From positions 23,925,496 through 23,989,495 of the forward strand of contig CM076656.1 of assembly GCA_038496675.1 (NCBI GenBank): a stretch of 64,000 nt of DNA, read 5' to 3'. Position numbers and translations under genes: made by a program. This stretch comes from Rachycentron canadum. Lineage: Eukaryota > Chordata > Actinopteri > Carangiformes > Rachycentridae. The notes under the pieces are model-generated. The model worked only from the letters and a program-made list of their open reading frames with translations. It had not been told where the DNA came from and searched no databases. Numbering within the stretch: the stretch's first letter is position 1; every line of letters starts with the position of its first letter. Positions 37,128-50,606 of the stretch are shown here, piece after piece.

Positions 37128-37361
37128 AGAATTATATTCCTGACTGTCGTTTGAAAATTCATTGGTCACTGTCTTTGGATTGGTCTAGTAGTAATTTATA
37201 CTCATCATCCATGTCAGAGTTTTTAGGTAGTGCTTTCGTACTTACAGTTTATTTACACTTGAACATTTCTCTACAAAGTGATTCCTTATATTAAGCGCAG
37301 TGGAGGTCCATATTTGTTTCAAATACTATAAGTTTGTGTGATTCAAAAATATGCACTGGGT
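36001..37361. other. Non-coding stretch with TG microsatellite
   Basis: TG repeat at 37079-37126. Two overlapping frames of about 150 codons (36611-37154) run into that microsatellite and show no splice or codon-use support. Confidence 0.5.
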
Positions 37362-37510
37362 TGCCCTGGTGGCTCACCTGGTAAAACATGTACCATAATG
37401 GCTCAGTCACAACCATCAGGCCCAGGTTCAAGTCTGACCCACGACCCCTTGCTGCTGCTTCTCACTGGGAGTGGCAAGGGTTTGATCCCAGAAACAATGA
37501 CCTAACACGT
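37362..37510 (+). mobile_element. tRNA-derived SINE, degenerate
   Basis: A-box-like TGGCTCACCTGGTAAAAC at about 37370 and B-box-like GGTTCAAGTCTGACC at about 37428, about 60 bases apart, followed by 'acgaccccttgctgctgc'. The arrangement matches a common fish tRNA-related SINE. Too diverged to be a functional tRNA gene. Confidence 0.7.
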
Positions 37511-40321
37511 GTTCCATTCCTGTTAAAACTTAAATGAAGCACAAGTGGAAGGGAAATGTCAGCATGATCAGCTTCCTGTACCGTAACCCCTATAGCTGAA
37601 TTGTCTATCACACTCATTCAGTTCAAGTGTTTGATTGTTTTGTTTCAGAGGAAACAGCTGTGTTTATCTATTAAGGTCATATATTTTAAACTAAATGTGA
37701 TTTCCAGTTAGCTTCAGGCTTTATAAATAAATTATCGCATATTTATTGTCTTAGAAACAGAAAACAATTTGGATGCTCCAAGATGGACTCCAAATTTAGA
37801 ATTCAGCTTGCCACGATACCAAGGCCTTCCGATATTTTGCGGTATTGCAATTATTAAGGTTAAGGGTGTTTCTGGAATCCCACTTTAAGACCCTTGATGA
37901 CAGTCTGCTGAGTAAAGCCTGAGTAAGAGGAAATCAGCATGGTTTCCCTTAAAAGATAGAGGACAGGAAAAACTCCACCAAATCCTTACACATCAGGAAC
38001 CGTAACAATGCTGGGGAGGTGGAGAACCCCGGACTTCTTTGATAACTCCCACCAAAAAGAATAGCCCTTTTCCTTAGCCTGTCCCTCCTTGTTTTTCTTC
38101 AGTTTTTAGATAAGAGTTTGTCAGATTGCAGGAACACTCCGTTTTGTTCATCACTGAAAAGAAAAACTGAGTCATACAGACAGATTACTTATTTTTGCAT
38201 AATGTTTTCAAAAGGAAAATAATAACGTATGAAACAGCAGAAGCCAAAGTCAGTGCTCTGACTTCTATAGCACCTGTAGCAGTGTAGGTAGGACTTGTGC
38301 AGTCATTCCAGATGAGGGTTTAAATGTGTCAAACCAACCACCACCCATGTGTAGTATACATATTATTTCACTTTTGGGCTTGCCCACATGTTTACATGTC
38401 AAGCCACTGAAAAAGTTAAACAAATTGACATGTACACAAACCACACTTGAGAAGAAATAAAATCCATATCAACACTTTCTCCATTACAGGGTTTTGTACG
38501 GAGAAATGAAGGTCAATGCTGCTAAATTGGCGAAAACCTTGGGGGGGAAAAAAATACGAATCCAAGGCATTAAACATTATAATAGGACATAACAAAAGTT
38601 TGATAGGCTTCAAAATACAACCAAACCATAAAAACAAAACACGTGTCATTAAAAGCAATGGACTGCACAGATAAAATCTATAAAAATCTGAATAGTAATT
38701 TTATTGGACACTCAGTCGGAATTCAACCTGTGGCTTTGTGTCGTAATAGATGAATGTTATTACTCGCCCAGTTGCTACATGTGGAAATGGGTGCAGGCGT
38801 TGGCATAAGAAACTGGACTGTTCAAGATAGAATCTGTCTCAGAGATGAGATATTTTAATGGAATCGGAGGGAGGGGTGCAGGTCTAACTAACCTGCCTGT
38901 GCTGATTTTTGACTCCCGTGAGATAAGCCAAAGAGACATAATGTTTTTCCTCCCCTTCCCTATGAATGCAGCGTAATAGCCAGTGTTCACTTGGAGTTCA
39001 TTCTACTTCTGCGGCTTGACACTGAATATTGGAAAAACAATGAAATGGAGGGTTTGCAAATCACATCATAATGGTCATTATTCGATCTAAGTTGCAGATG
39101 CTGCACAGTTTTTTTTCTGCCTTTTTTTAACAAGTATGACACAATTGTAATCTTGCAGCGTACATGTAACAAATTAATGGAGCTATTTTGTCACTTAAAC
39201 AGTATTTTCACTACTTGTACAACTATTGATGCACTGTTACTACTATGTTTCATGCCATTTTATGTGCTATGACAAGTTATACAGGATATTTTATTTTTAG
39301 ATATAAAATATTTAAAAAAAAAAAAAAAATGCACGTGATTCAACTTCACCCACAGTCGTAGGAGGTTTAAGATGCGGTTCAAAAACACGTAAAAAAGCTA
39401 ATGCAATGCAGTGTGACAACCAAAAGGGGTTTTCTTTGTCATATGCCACTTAATGCTTATTTGACAACGTATGAAGAGCAGATCAGAAAACTGGAAAAAT
39501 GATGAAAAAGTGAATCTTTCCACAAAATGTCAGACTAAAACTGCAAACATTTTTAAGTGCAACAGATGTCTTTAGCAGCTTTTGAATGTCTCTGTCCCTA
39601 ACAGTTCGTAAGATGCCGTCTTGTGTCCGTGCCATATTGAAGAACTCAAACGTACTTGCCTGTCTGAATATGACCGTGCATGTCTTGATTAGCACTAGGC
39701 CTATATCAGTACCATGAAACCATGAGAGACGCATACATAGATTTTATACTGTATAAATCTATAGAATCAAAAATATGTCAAATTAGGAACGTTGATTTCA
39801 TCCTTTACAAAGGAAATAGTTTAAAAGAGGGAGGGTTGGGGGGGGGGGGGGGGGGGTCACACAACAGTCTGGTGAATTAGCTGGAAATTTCTATTGCTTT
39901 CTTTGGCGGAGGACCACTTCCTCCAGCAGTGTGTGCTGTGTCCCAGGTGTGCTGTTCTCGACCTCAGAGCTCCGTATTAAAACACATGCGGCAGACCACA
40001 TTGGGCAACATTCACCAGCCACTTAAAACTTAACTCAGACTCATTGCTTTTTGGTTTTTCCCTCTTCTGATTGTGTTCAGAGGGAATATCTCACATCAGT
40101 CAGCTGCCATTGGAGTTAATACCAAACAGCACTGGTTATTTGTTGTTGCATATTATTGAACATTTATTCTGAAAACCTAACTTTTATGTGATCTTTCTTG
40201 TCAACTTAAATTTTTGATATCTTACCGCTCTAATATTTTATCTCCATTATTCTATTTTATTGTAACTGATATAATAGTATTCATTACTATTAATGTGGAT
40301 GTTGTGGCCCGTGTACCACTT
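37511..40321. other. Non-coding stretch, nothing recognised
   Basis: A run at 39313-39329 and a 19-base G run at 39838-39856. No supported exon. Confidence 0.5.
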
Positions 40322-40738
40322 ACTACTGTTCACTGACTGGTGAACTCTGCACGAATACGCACACCTGACTTTTTTTTTTCAGTTCTGTACTGTAGCATTT
40401 TCTCAAACCTGGATGGTTGTAAGCCTTCCTCTCGCCTTCAACTCGCTCAGAACGCAGCAGCTCGGCATCTTACTGGTTTTCACAGAAGGCATCACATCAC
40501 CTTGATCCTTGCATCCCTTCATTGGCTCCATGTGTGTCTTAGTATTGATTTTAAGATTTTACTGATCAGTTTTAAAGGCTCCAGGTTACATGACAGAATT
40601 ATTAACCCCGTATTAGCTGCACCTTTTGCTATCAGGGCTTTCGACTCTGGACTGACCTGCCCGAACATGTGGCAGAATCATATTTTAAATCACTTTTTAA
40701 AACTCATTTCATTACACATCAGCAAGTTCAGCAAATAG
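40322..40738 (+). mobile_element. LINE reverse transcriptase C-terminal remnant
   Basis: One frame reads SRLQLAQNAAARHLTGFHRR, then HITLILASLHWL and IDFKILLISFKG, then a diverged FDSGLTCPNMWQ segment. This is the hallmark C-terminal part of fish non-LTR retrotransposon polymerases (QNAAAR-LTG, HITP-LASLHWLPV, IDFKILL, FDSWN-LPE). The frame is open for 132 codons, but upstream polymerase motifs including the catalytic YADD region are absent, so this is a 5'-truncated dead copy. Confidence 0.85.
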
Positions 40739-43700
40739 ATACATAAATTAAAACTCAGTGTAGGGTTCAATGCTTATTATGCAACCAATCAAAGTTGAGG
40801 ATCTGATCAGATTTTCCCTTTTGGAAGTCATGCGCTTTGGCTCTAGACATTTGTCCTCTTGAGAGGTGGATGCAGGATTTTTGTTGCCAGTGGACACTGC
40901 CCCAGTAATCTCAAATCCAGATTTCAGTTTTACGTAGGGGAAGTTAATTGGCATTAACCCTGGTCACTCAAAATCAAGATTTGCCCTGCCTGTTGATGTA
41001 ATGTGCTCCACTGGGAATGAGCCATAAGTGGTGGTCGGACAAAAGGAAATCATTCCTGTACTGTAGATCCCAGCAGCAAACACTGAGTATTTAAAGACAA
41101 ACGAAGATGTTCTATATCTATAACACAAGCTTTTATAATATTGCATATTTCTAAATTCATCCCATTGAAATGTGTAGACACTTAGAAAATCGATGTCTCC
41201 ACCACATGTCTATTTTTACATATGTGAACGGTTTATATGATTTACAATGTTGCAGTGGGTGGCCATTTTCCATGTCTGGGTTTTAAATGGCTTTATGTGG
41301 AAGCTTTCTTTAAGGCAGCGTTATGTCTCAGAATATTTTTCCTTTGTTGTCGTTGCCTCTGTTCAATGTGCACAAGAATGGCAAACGTGTCTAAACTGAT
41401 CAATCAAATAAGGATTGTGTACAGTTATTTAGGAGCATTGACGAAAGAACACAATGCGCCAACCCAGCCCAAACAGCGCGCCTCTGTTTATGGTTACCAT
41501 TTCTGCCATCGACTGAGTAACTAATGACTCACCAATGTGGCTCAAGATGTGGTGTTCTTCTACAGCAAACGTAAACCTATGAGATAATCAAACCTCCGGC
41601 TCACCATGGAACCAGCGGAGGTGTGGCTTTGGGTAGACCTACTTTGTTTTGGAATCCCAAGTCATTATTTGTCTCTTCTTCCCTTGGCTGTTGTCAACTG
41701 CCAAAACACAGGAGACGTCCGTAATATAAAACAGACTGGGCTCTCCCCTTGGCGAACCTTCCAGGAATTTCCTCCGAAGCTTCCGTTCCTGTCACTTGTT
41801 GTTGATGGCGATGGGTAGAGGAGAAATGGCCAGCTGCCTGGGTACCACGGGCAAACAATGGTTCAGCTGAGTGCTTTGGTTTTTGCATTAGATTGCAGCA
41901 ATAAAGTCAAACTGGGGCTGGTTAGAGTTCTTATCTTGGGATTTAAGGTCTGTTCTTGGCCCGGGCAACAGGAAGGTAATGGTGACACAAATTCCCTGCT
42001 CATACTCCCATGACGACATTCTCTGTGCTTGCCATTAGGTGAACACTGCCCGTTTCCTTCCCCACAAAACTGGAAGAAAGGTTGAAGTGCTATTTTTACC
42101 TAAAGCCTGAGTAGTGCTTCACACTAAAAGGACCACATCTTTCAGTCACCCACTGTCATTAGAGCAGGAAGCGTGTGTCTTAGTGGTTAGGGAAGACTAT
42201 CATGGCTTATTCATTGATATGCATGATAACCAGTAAACCAAGCCCTCAAAATGTGAGGGCATTCAGCATTTGATGTCTGAGTGACCTCAGATGTCTGTGA
42301 AAGTGAGCAGTGAGTGATGGCCACAGTCTCACAGTGTAACCAGCCATCATGTTGGCTACATTACAATATAAGCACCTGCTATATCATTAGCAAGGCGTTT
42401 ATTTAAAAAGCTGTCAGATTAGAGTGTGAGATCAGTTTGCTGGAGTTCTTTAACTACAGAGCTACTGTTTAATTCAGCCTTATAAAGCTGGCAAGTTAGA
42501 AGAGCAGTTGCAGACGGCACTGCTTATATTACTGTAAGAGAAAAAACAGCCTTAGTGCTCATTAAACAGTGGAGACAGGTAAACCTCAGTGTTGTAATCA
42601 CCCCCAATGTGTCATCTGTGATTTAAACTTAAATTTCAGCAAGCGCTCCAAAACAGTTTGTTAAAGTTAGCACTGCTTGTATGTCTACACACAAGTGAAT
42701 AAAAATACTGTCATCTGGACCTAATAAAATCAGCCTTGATAGCAACAAGTGTAGCAATTGGGGTCAGTCTGACTCAGTAAATATTAAAAGGAGCATTAAA
42801 AAAAAAAAAAAGCTATTCACACGTTGTACTCAAAGAGTGGAAAGTAATAAGATGGATGTCTTACTCAATAAAAAAAATATATATATATTTTCTTGTTATG
42901 ACAAGATTTTGTGGCCAGAAAATATGAATGAAAATCTATGAATTTAAATCTTATATATGGATGATGTTTATATCCAAAAGGGAATCTGGGCACAAGGGTT
43001 TATGTCCCAAGACAAAAGATTAAACTGTTATTTCTTTAAAATCAGATGTATGTAAATACCAGTGGACCAGTCATCTCTCAGTGATGGCAGGAAGTTGACA
43101 GTGGTGTTCGGTGCACAAGATGGAGACATACATTTGTATGAACACTCCTGAAAACACATCTTCTAAACTGGAAACTATTGTGTATAGACTAGTTTGGTCG
43201 GGGAAATAATGTGATGTTGTCATAATACAACATTTAATCAGCTTACAAATGGCATTGCGTGTTGTAAACAGCTGTGACAGCTGATATATACAGTGTCTAA
43301 ACAAATTATTATGAAATACAGGTAAGCCTGTTGTTTCACTAGGCAACTGATTTACCCAAACTAAATCTTTGCCATCGAGCTGAACAAGTCAGATGTGAAA
43401 AGGTGACATCAGATGGAATGACGTGTAATGTCACGTTTTTAGCGGGATCATTTGTCCCTTTTACTTTACTACATCTTGTTCATGCATTGTCAATGTTCCA
43501 GATCCCCCGTGTCATGGAAATTGAGAAATATAAATTCATATGATGCCTCTTTTTCATGGCCCAAGTTAAAGGAGACGAAGTTACTGACAAAGTTACTGAG
43601 TCAAATTGGAGAAAAAGCACTGGTAGAGGTGATAATGGCTTTGAAATATCTGGATGGAGCAGTCATTTTTTCGGGATATAAATCATGGATTATGCAGCCA

Positions 43701-44030
43701 TGGATGTAAATGCATTGGTGCTGCTGTATTAGGACTCGTGAGTGGGTTCCTTGAGAGTATGACACCTGAGAACTTTTTTTTTATATTCTGGGGAGCTCGT
43801 GTTCAGAACATTTCAAAAACCAGGTCATGGGCGATTGGGACCAATCAGAGCCAGAGCGAGATTGATCATAAATGTTGTTGGAACCTGAAAATTTTCCGCC
43901 ATGATCAACTTTGTCTTTGTATCGCAGGATCTGCAATTTTATATCTTGGACACACAGTCTTTTGGTTCTTGGTTTGCCCATGGGAGTCCTGAATCAGCAG
44001 AAGTATTGGACAGGAAGTGGTCATGGGAGT
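40739..44030. other. Non-coding stretch, nothing recognised
   Basis: A run at 42800-42812 and an AT run at 42878-42889. Overlapping short frames around 43450-44000 may be further decayed LINE sequence leading into 44031. Confidence 0.45.
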
Positions 44031-44530
44031 GTCTGGGACAAGTTTGCGGAGGCCAAAGAGAACTACTTTCAGAAGAGGTTCTGGAAAAGTGCCAACATCC
44101 TGGGAAGGACCTGGCCTTATCAGAGTCAGGGTAGGAGAACTGCTGATCCCATGTGAGGTCAGCAAACATAGTCAGCTGACCTATGGCATCACTTCATCAC
44201 TCGCTCAGTCCAGTCAGCGACATTTCCCGCTGTTGCCATCCAGCCAAAAATGGTTGCCTACTGTCTTTGTGTTGGAAGTAAGTTGTTGCCCCAGTTGATG
44301 AGCATTATCTTGTTGTTGGCTGTCAGCGAAGAGAGAGCGGAGCCTGAAAGCGTCCAAAATGAGCTTCCTTCACAGGGTGTCTGGGCCTAGCCACCTTGAT
44401 AGGGTGAGAGACATAGATATCAGACGGAGAACAAACCCTTCCCACTGAAGAAGCCAGTTCTGGTGGTTGAGGAATCTGATCACGATGCCTCGCATAGAGC
44501 TCCCTGAGGAGCAGCGTGATCACGTCATTG
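44031..44530 (+). mobile_element. LINE fragment, second non-LTR family
   Basis: From 44345 the sequence follows a fish LINE polymerase 3' region: 'aatgagcttccttcacagggt', 'gatagggtgagagac', 'gaagccagttctggtggttg' and 'ctgatcacgatgcctc'. Just upstream (44031-44110) one frame reads WDKFAEAKENYFQKRFW, resembling the linker before the polymerase in the same family. Multiple frameshifts. Confidence 0.7.
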
Positions 44531-45235
44531 AAGAGCAAATTTGATATTTCACAGCATGTCTGGGTCATATTCAAGTGTCTTTTGCCAGGGCATAAATAAT
44601 GCTCTGTAATATATTTGGATCAGAAAGAATCCGTGGGGGTTGCAAAATTTATCAGCATAAAAAAGAAAACAATGTTTTTTTCAGAACGCTGTCTGGTTTT
44701 TATTCTTCTGTGCTCATTTACTCACTTGTCACATGATTCCTGGATTAAGAAGAAGAGCGCTGAATTTCCAACACTATCAACGACACATCTTGGATGACGA
44801 GAGTGAAAGGAAAACTCCAAAATCCATTACAAGGACAACAAATCAAGTGAGAACAAACTGGAACAAACCAAGAGAACTGCAGTCAAAAGGTCGGAGCTGA
44901 TTGAAGCAGAAAAAAAATCTTTGAGTCTTAATTTAGGATACAGCGTCAATCACACAGTCCATTCTAAATTAAAGCTTCTTTATATGAGTATAACTGAGTG
45001 TATTTGAAGCAGGGCAATGGTGAAAACGAGCAAATATGCTCAGCCATCTGCTAATGAATACGTCCAATAAGAAATGGACTGAGTAAAACATAAGTGCATT
45101 AAACCCCCTGACCTCTTAATGATAAAGCTTTTCAGTAAGTATTGTGATAGTGTGATGGGGTACTTTGAAATGAAAAAGAGCTCAGTAATTACTTCCATAC
45201 CCTCCTCCCTTTCTCACTCTTGTCAGTGGGCATCC
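44531..45235. other. Non-coding, nothing recognised
   Basis: AT-rich, no supported exon or repeat. Confidence 0.5.
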
Positions 45236-45466
45236 TACACTCTAAAAAAAATAATGATTCAGTGTGGCTCTTTCACATTGAAACAATAAGAACTTTATTT
45301 TATTTTAGAATTTAATGACAAACGTGTACGCTACACGGTTCTTTGAAGACGGTTCATTTCTGTCCAAAGTGGCCCCCCAAACCTGCCCCGGAGCCCCTTT
45401 GTTATGACAAGCCGAAGAGCTCTTATTCCAGTTTCCTTGATTTCCTCTTCAGAGTTTTAGAGTGTA
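45236..45466. mobile_element. 231-bp MITE with perfect 12-bp TIRs
   Basis: TACACTCTAAAA at 45236 is the exact reverse complement of TTTTAGAGTGTA at 45455-45466. The outer TA on each side may be the target duplication of a Tc1/mariner-type insertion. The interior is non-coding. Fish genomes carry many MITEs with similar CACTSTAAAA ends. Confidence 0.8.
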
Positions 45467-48400
45467 GTGACCAGTGCTCTCAAGTACCAAGAGTTCAGAG
45501 TAAATTACAGGCCTGATAAAAAAGAGGGAAAGTCTGGCAGGGGTCTTTTCTCACTAGATTATGGTAACAAGACCTCCTGGCTCTGTACTAGCAAGTTCCT
45601 TTAGATTGAAGGTTGATTACAAGCTAAACTGCCCTCATAATGATTAGTTAAAACACCCGTCCTGACCTGGCTGCTGGCCCAGTGTTGTTTTCACTTGTTG
45701 TGCACGTTCGTATCTTTGCAAGTGTGAGAGACTTCTTCAGGCTCCTTCAAAAGGCCGATTTTTTTTTATTTTTATTTTCGTTTCGCTACTGACTCTGCAC
45801 TTCTCAGGCAATTAGTGTTCAGCAGAGGAGAAGACTGCAGGGAGCTATCACTGAACTACATATAGACTCTGTAGGGTGGTGGTGGGTGGTGGTGGTGGGG
45901 GGACCACTATGAGTGAAGTCTCTTGGGAAAAAAAATTCAAAAAATTCAAAAAATCCAAAAATTCTGCTTCACAATGTTAGAGCAGCAAAGAAAGAAGAGA
46001 TTATGTCTTGATAATCATAGAAATAACAAGGTGACAAAGCAAGGTCTCCGTCTTCTTTTGAAACGCTGTTTGAAATTCCCTCTGATCCGTAAAAGTGACA
46101 AATAAAGAGCAACCGTCATCTAAACTATTAAAGTAGACTCATCCATTTTACTTATCCTTTGCCACTCTCTCTCTCTGGTATCTCTCTCTTATTCTCTGGA
46201 AATAGCAACCAGACTGGTTAATAACGATTCTTGGCATCTTATCTCAGGAGTTCAAGGAGCTGAAGTTCATTTATTCAAGATTTGAAGCACAGAGTGAAAA
46301 CACGATGCCCACGCGAATGTTTATAAAAGGCCCTTGTGCATATAAAGTACTTTTATAGGCTAAATACACACACTACACTCTTGGTTTACATCTTTTTATT
46401 TCAGATATTTCTATTTTTACAATCCCTTGTGAAGCTGCAAAACCAAGAAAAAAAAACAATACCTCTTGAATCTTGAAAAAGAAAAGGTTTTGCTCAATTA
46501 TTTATACAATATATTGGATGTTTGGAGTGAGTATGTTGTCCGCTCACTTTCCCATAAATCACGTGACTGCATTGAGGTGACCTTTCAGTCACAGGCCCAG
46601 CGTTTTATCCTTTAATCTGCCACTGTCATCTTATCCATCCCGTTCAAACACTTTCCTACACTGTTTGGTGTTTATCGTTTAGTTAAACAGACAAAGAGAG
46701 GCTGAAGACGTAGCCTGGCATGCATCTCATAGTCTTAGTCAACTGCTCCACAGCGGTGTGACTGATAAATTAGGCAGTGTTTACGTCCTACATTTCAGTT
46801 CGGCAGAACTCGAGCTCTGCTGAGGTTTGAATCCCACCTTTTTTCCAAGCTTTAACACCACAACGTGCCACCTTAAATCTCCTCCGTTTGGCTGAAAACA
46901 GACAGATTCCCCGTCTTTGCTGAGAGATGGCAGAGAAACAAATATGACGTGAGATGCTTAGCAATATGGAATAGCAGCGCCTGCTTGGCATGAAAGGTAA
47001 TTAAACAGCAACATCACTTTGTCAATAGGTCATATGTCTGTCTCCCTTTTCTGCTGCATTAAGCCAAATTTTATAGACAAGAAAGTAATCCTCAAGCTTT
47101 GGCTTGTTTCTGTCTTCACTCAAGGAGGCTGTTCATCAATTGAAATGGGCAATAGGCAGCAAGAAGAATAATCTGTTCGCCTATATGAGCAATCACTCTT
47201 TTCCAAAATCTATCTCTGTGACATTTAAGAGGATACAATAAACCCACTATTGATGCCCTCGTAAGCCTGGCAGAGGTATTTTAAAACCATGAGCACCTAA
47301 GTCTGTTGAACAGCTGGAATGCTCTCATTTGTTGGCCTAAACACTGTAGTTGGAGGCTCAGTAAGTAGCTCTATCTTCCTTTAAAGAGTGTTTGTAAGTA
47401 ATATCATTAGGCTAAACGACAGCAGGTAATTAGGTACAATGTGGCTAATTGCTCTAATTACCTGATTTGAAAAATGATTGTCTCAAAGGGACATGCCAGT
47501 CTCTAGCTTTGGAACGAGACACAGCTGTCGGTGACTGTTGCTTTATAAGAGATGGGCCTAATTACTGAGCAATTCACACAAATTACTGTCTGTCTAATGC
47601 GCATGCAGCCGTGAGAGGAAGGAAATTTGGAAAAAGCAGGGGGTGACGTGTGAAGATCCAACCACGTAATGGCTCAAGAAAAACCCTCGCGGTGGATAAA
47701 AGGCGACATCAAAAAGGTTTCCACTAACCTTGATTTACCAGGGGCAATGCCAGTATCATAACCACTTAGCGCTTTACGATCACTCAGGTGCAGATATAGG
47801 TAATCCCCTCTGAGAGCCGTCCACGTTCTTAGTGTCTAATTTACTTGTTTTTCACACCCAAATTTTCCCACATGGGACTTGGCTCACAAATTCATGGGAT
47901 TCAGTATTCACTTTTTATTTCCTATTTTTAAGAAAGATTATTTTATGTTAGTCATGTGTCGCCATTTAAAACGTACGTGTTTAGAAAACTTTGCTAAAAA
48001 TTTAAAGCACCTACGCAACATGTACAAAAAAATAAACTTTTGTTTTGAAGCATTTACAGACTGTACTACAGCTGCTTTGGTAGTGAACCTCATGAACTGT
48101 TTGTTATCCACATGACTGAAAATTTATTTGGCTTTCAAATGGTGGGTTTTAACTGGCGCATCTCACAAATGTTTTCACGGCTCTTTTATCACCAGCTGTT
48201 ACACCTGAGGCTCAAAACACTGTTCTGATCACTTGTTCTGAGACTGTGTGCCATTTTCTGTCACAAGCCTTTGTGCCTTTGGGGAAGTGAGATCAATGCA
48301 TTTAAATGTGGAGTTGGGGGTACGGGCCTGCCTTTAATTCCTTTAAGGATGTGACCTCAGACACCAAAACATTGGAGGCATGTTGAGCCACTTACCACTA

Positions 48401-48540
48401 GGGAACTTCAGTAAGACCGAACCGTTAGCGGTGAGCACATTATTAGTGCTGATAGGAAAATTAGTGCTGATTCACTGAGATTTCCCTATGGATTGGTGCA
48501 ATGATGACTCATTCAAAACTGACTGCCTCTGTTTGTGTAA

Positions 48541-48542
<2 letters not shown>
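45467..48542. other. Non-coding stretch with a homeodomain-site-rich block
   Basis: GGTGGT repeat at about 45880-45902, an imperfect aaaaaattc repeat at 45927-45963, and a block at 47400-47600 dense in TAATTA/CTAATTG motifs. No supported exon. Confidence 0.45.

Positions 48543-48604
<62 letters not shown>
48543..48604. repeat. TG microsatellite, 31 units
   Basis: Uninterrupted TG dinucleotides. Confidence 0.97.
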
Positions 48605-48606
<2 letters not shown>

Positions 48607-49094
48607 CCATGTTTGTGTTTGGTTACCAGAAGTGCAAAGGGAACATGCAGGCTGGTCGAGCCGTCATGCTTGTCTGCGTCATGTGTGTGATCCAAGAACC
48701 TCATCAGGCTCAGTCTTAGAATATCTTCAGGATCTGCAGGCATTACAGGACGCAGTAATTTGTTCCATACAACCTTCGAAGTAGGAAATTTCTCGTCAAG
48801 CTTCCAATCTGCCTTCACTTAATTCTCAGGTAGTGCTCCCTGTGGCTGCTATTCACTTGAATGCAAACAGGTTTTTAAATGTCTCTGAAAGAGATAAGAC
48901 CAGAACATTATTTTGATTTTATTTCATATAATTAAGCTTTTTAATCCCGCAAACATACTGAGATATTTATTTGACATTTAAATAGTGTTACATAAGCACA
49001 TATAATTATAGATATATATTTATCAATGTGTGATCTATCTATCTATCTATATATATATAAAGTGAGAGTTATGAGTGGGAAATTTAAGGTTTTT

Positions 49095-49440
49095 TTTTTT
49101 TATCGCCACATTAAGGCTTTTCTATTTTTTTCTTATAAAGTTGTAATTTTTAAAAAAAATCTCCAAGTGGTCCACAGCACCTCAGCTAATTATAAAGACT
49201 AAAGACAGGAAAAACAGTATCACCCACTGGAGCAAACAGAAGTGTCCCATGTAGAGACGTGACTCCAGGCGTCACTATATCAAAGATGAGAATCGATGGG
49301 TAAACACACAGACGTAAAGCAGCAATGCTCCAGTCAGAGGCTCAGACTGATCATAAATCTGACATGACTTTGTTCATGAGTTTACTGACTTAAGTAAGTG
49401 TCACACATGGACAAACATGGGCTTGATGGAAAGAGAGCGA
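49095..49440. repeat. Dispersed repeat family B, copy 2 (internally deleted)
   Basis: Collinear with 35228-36000 but missing its middle: 'ctcagctaattataaagac' is followed after about 20 bases by 'tatcacccactggagc'. Then 'gtgtcccatgtagagacgtg' and 'gtaaagcagcaatgctccag' follow as in copy 1. Confidence 0.8.
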
Positions 49441-50465
49441 CAGCGTTGTCGTGCCAAGATAGACACAATCGGTCTAAAAATGCAGCATCTGAAGGATGCG
49501 GCCGCTCAATTTGGACAGAGCTAGTGTCTGAGGGAGTCATCACTCCAGTCGGACAAATAAAATATAGGCTACAAAACTAAGTACATTTTTAATGAGGTAA
49601 AAAACTTAATTTATGTCACATTCTTTTGTTATTCTTTCTGTTCGTTGTGAAATCAAACCCGTCAGCTTCTACAAGTTACATTCTCTGTTTATATGCTGCT
49701 ACAATCCGACTGGTGTCATTACGCACATTTCATTGGACCCTGAGGTAGATTTTCTGAGGTAAAATATATTAAACGAACATGGCACACGTGTGAAATCTAT
49801 TTCCTTCACATATGGAATCAGCCTATTTCTCAGTATGTACTTCATTCACTCTCAGGTAACAGGTCTATTTTAAGGCTCAGTCATAATCACACCCAGGCTT
49901 TCCTTGCATTACTTGCCCTCTCTTACATTCAGCTCTTTATCATGAGAAAATATTACCCAACTCATGAGGCAGAAACGATGACAAAGGAAACTAAATTATA
50001 CCAAATGTGTACTTTAGATACAGATACTAACAGGTGATGACATGTCCAGGTGATGTCTAGGTATCAGGTTTCTGCTGTGGTAAGATGTAAGATTCAACCC
50101 CGAGCTCGGCAGTATGTAGGTTATATTTGCTTTCTGTGGTCTTGAATAAATCCTTTATTTTGTGGCTGTGCCACAGCAGTCTACTACTCTTACTCCTTCT
50201 TGTCCACGTCTTTGGAAGATTTGGCATATTGTGTATACGGGGGGGGGCTTCTTGCATTTTTTGACTAAAGCATCAAAGTTTCAGCATATGATCTACATAT
50301 CCCAAGGTTTTATTTCAGACGTGGCAATTTATATCGGACCCATGGTGACCTTGAGAGGTCACTGACCCAAGCATTACCACTTTTTCAGTTTTTGGCCATC
50401 ACACACCATTATAATGCTGTATATCTTTGCCAAAATTCCATTTTTGTTCGAATAAAGAGGCTATT
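49441..50465. other. Non-coding, nothing recognised
   Basis: G run at 50239-50245; no supported exon. Confidence 0.5.
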
Positions 50466-50606
50466 TTGCTGCTGCGGCCATGTAACATAATGCTTAGAGC
50501 AACAATTTTGCCGTGAGACTGGAGACTCCCACCATTTCAAGGTGCTCTAGACCATACGTTACCTAATTTCCCCTGGGGAATAATGAAGTGTTCTGATTCG
50601 GATTCT
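50466..50606 (+). repeat. Retroposon tail fragment
   Basis: Ends in 'aatttcccctggggaataat' then 'gttctgattcggattc', the tail of a common fish retroposon (short repeated TCTGATTC at the 3' end). The 5' part resembles a degenerate SINE head with 'ctggagactccca'. Confidence 0.6.

Noticed and set aside
36611..37154. Two overlapping frames of about 150 codons
   Set aside because: They overlap each other, one runs into a TG microsatellite, and there is no splice or family support.
48488..48818. Frames with poly-Cys/Val or poly-His/Thr around 48.5 kb
   Set aside because: Produced by the TG microsatellite.
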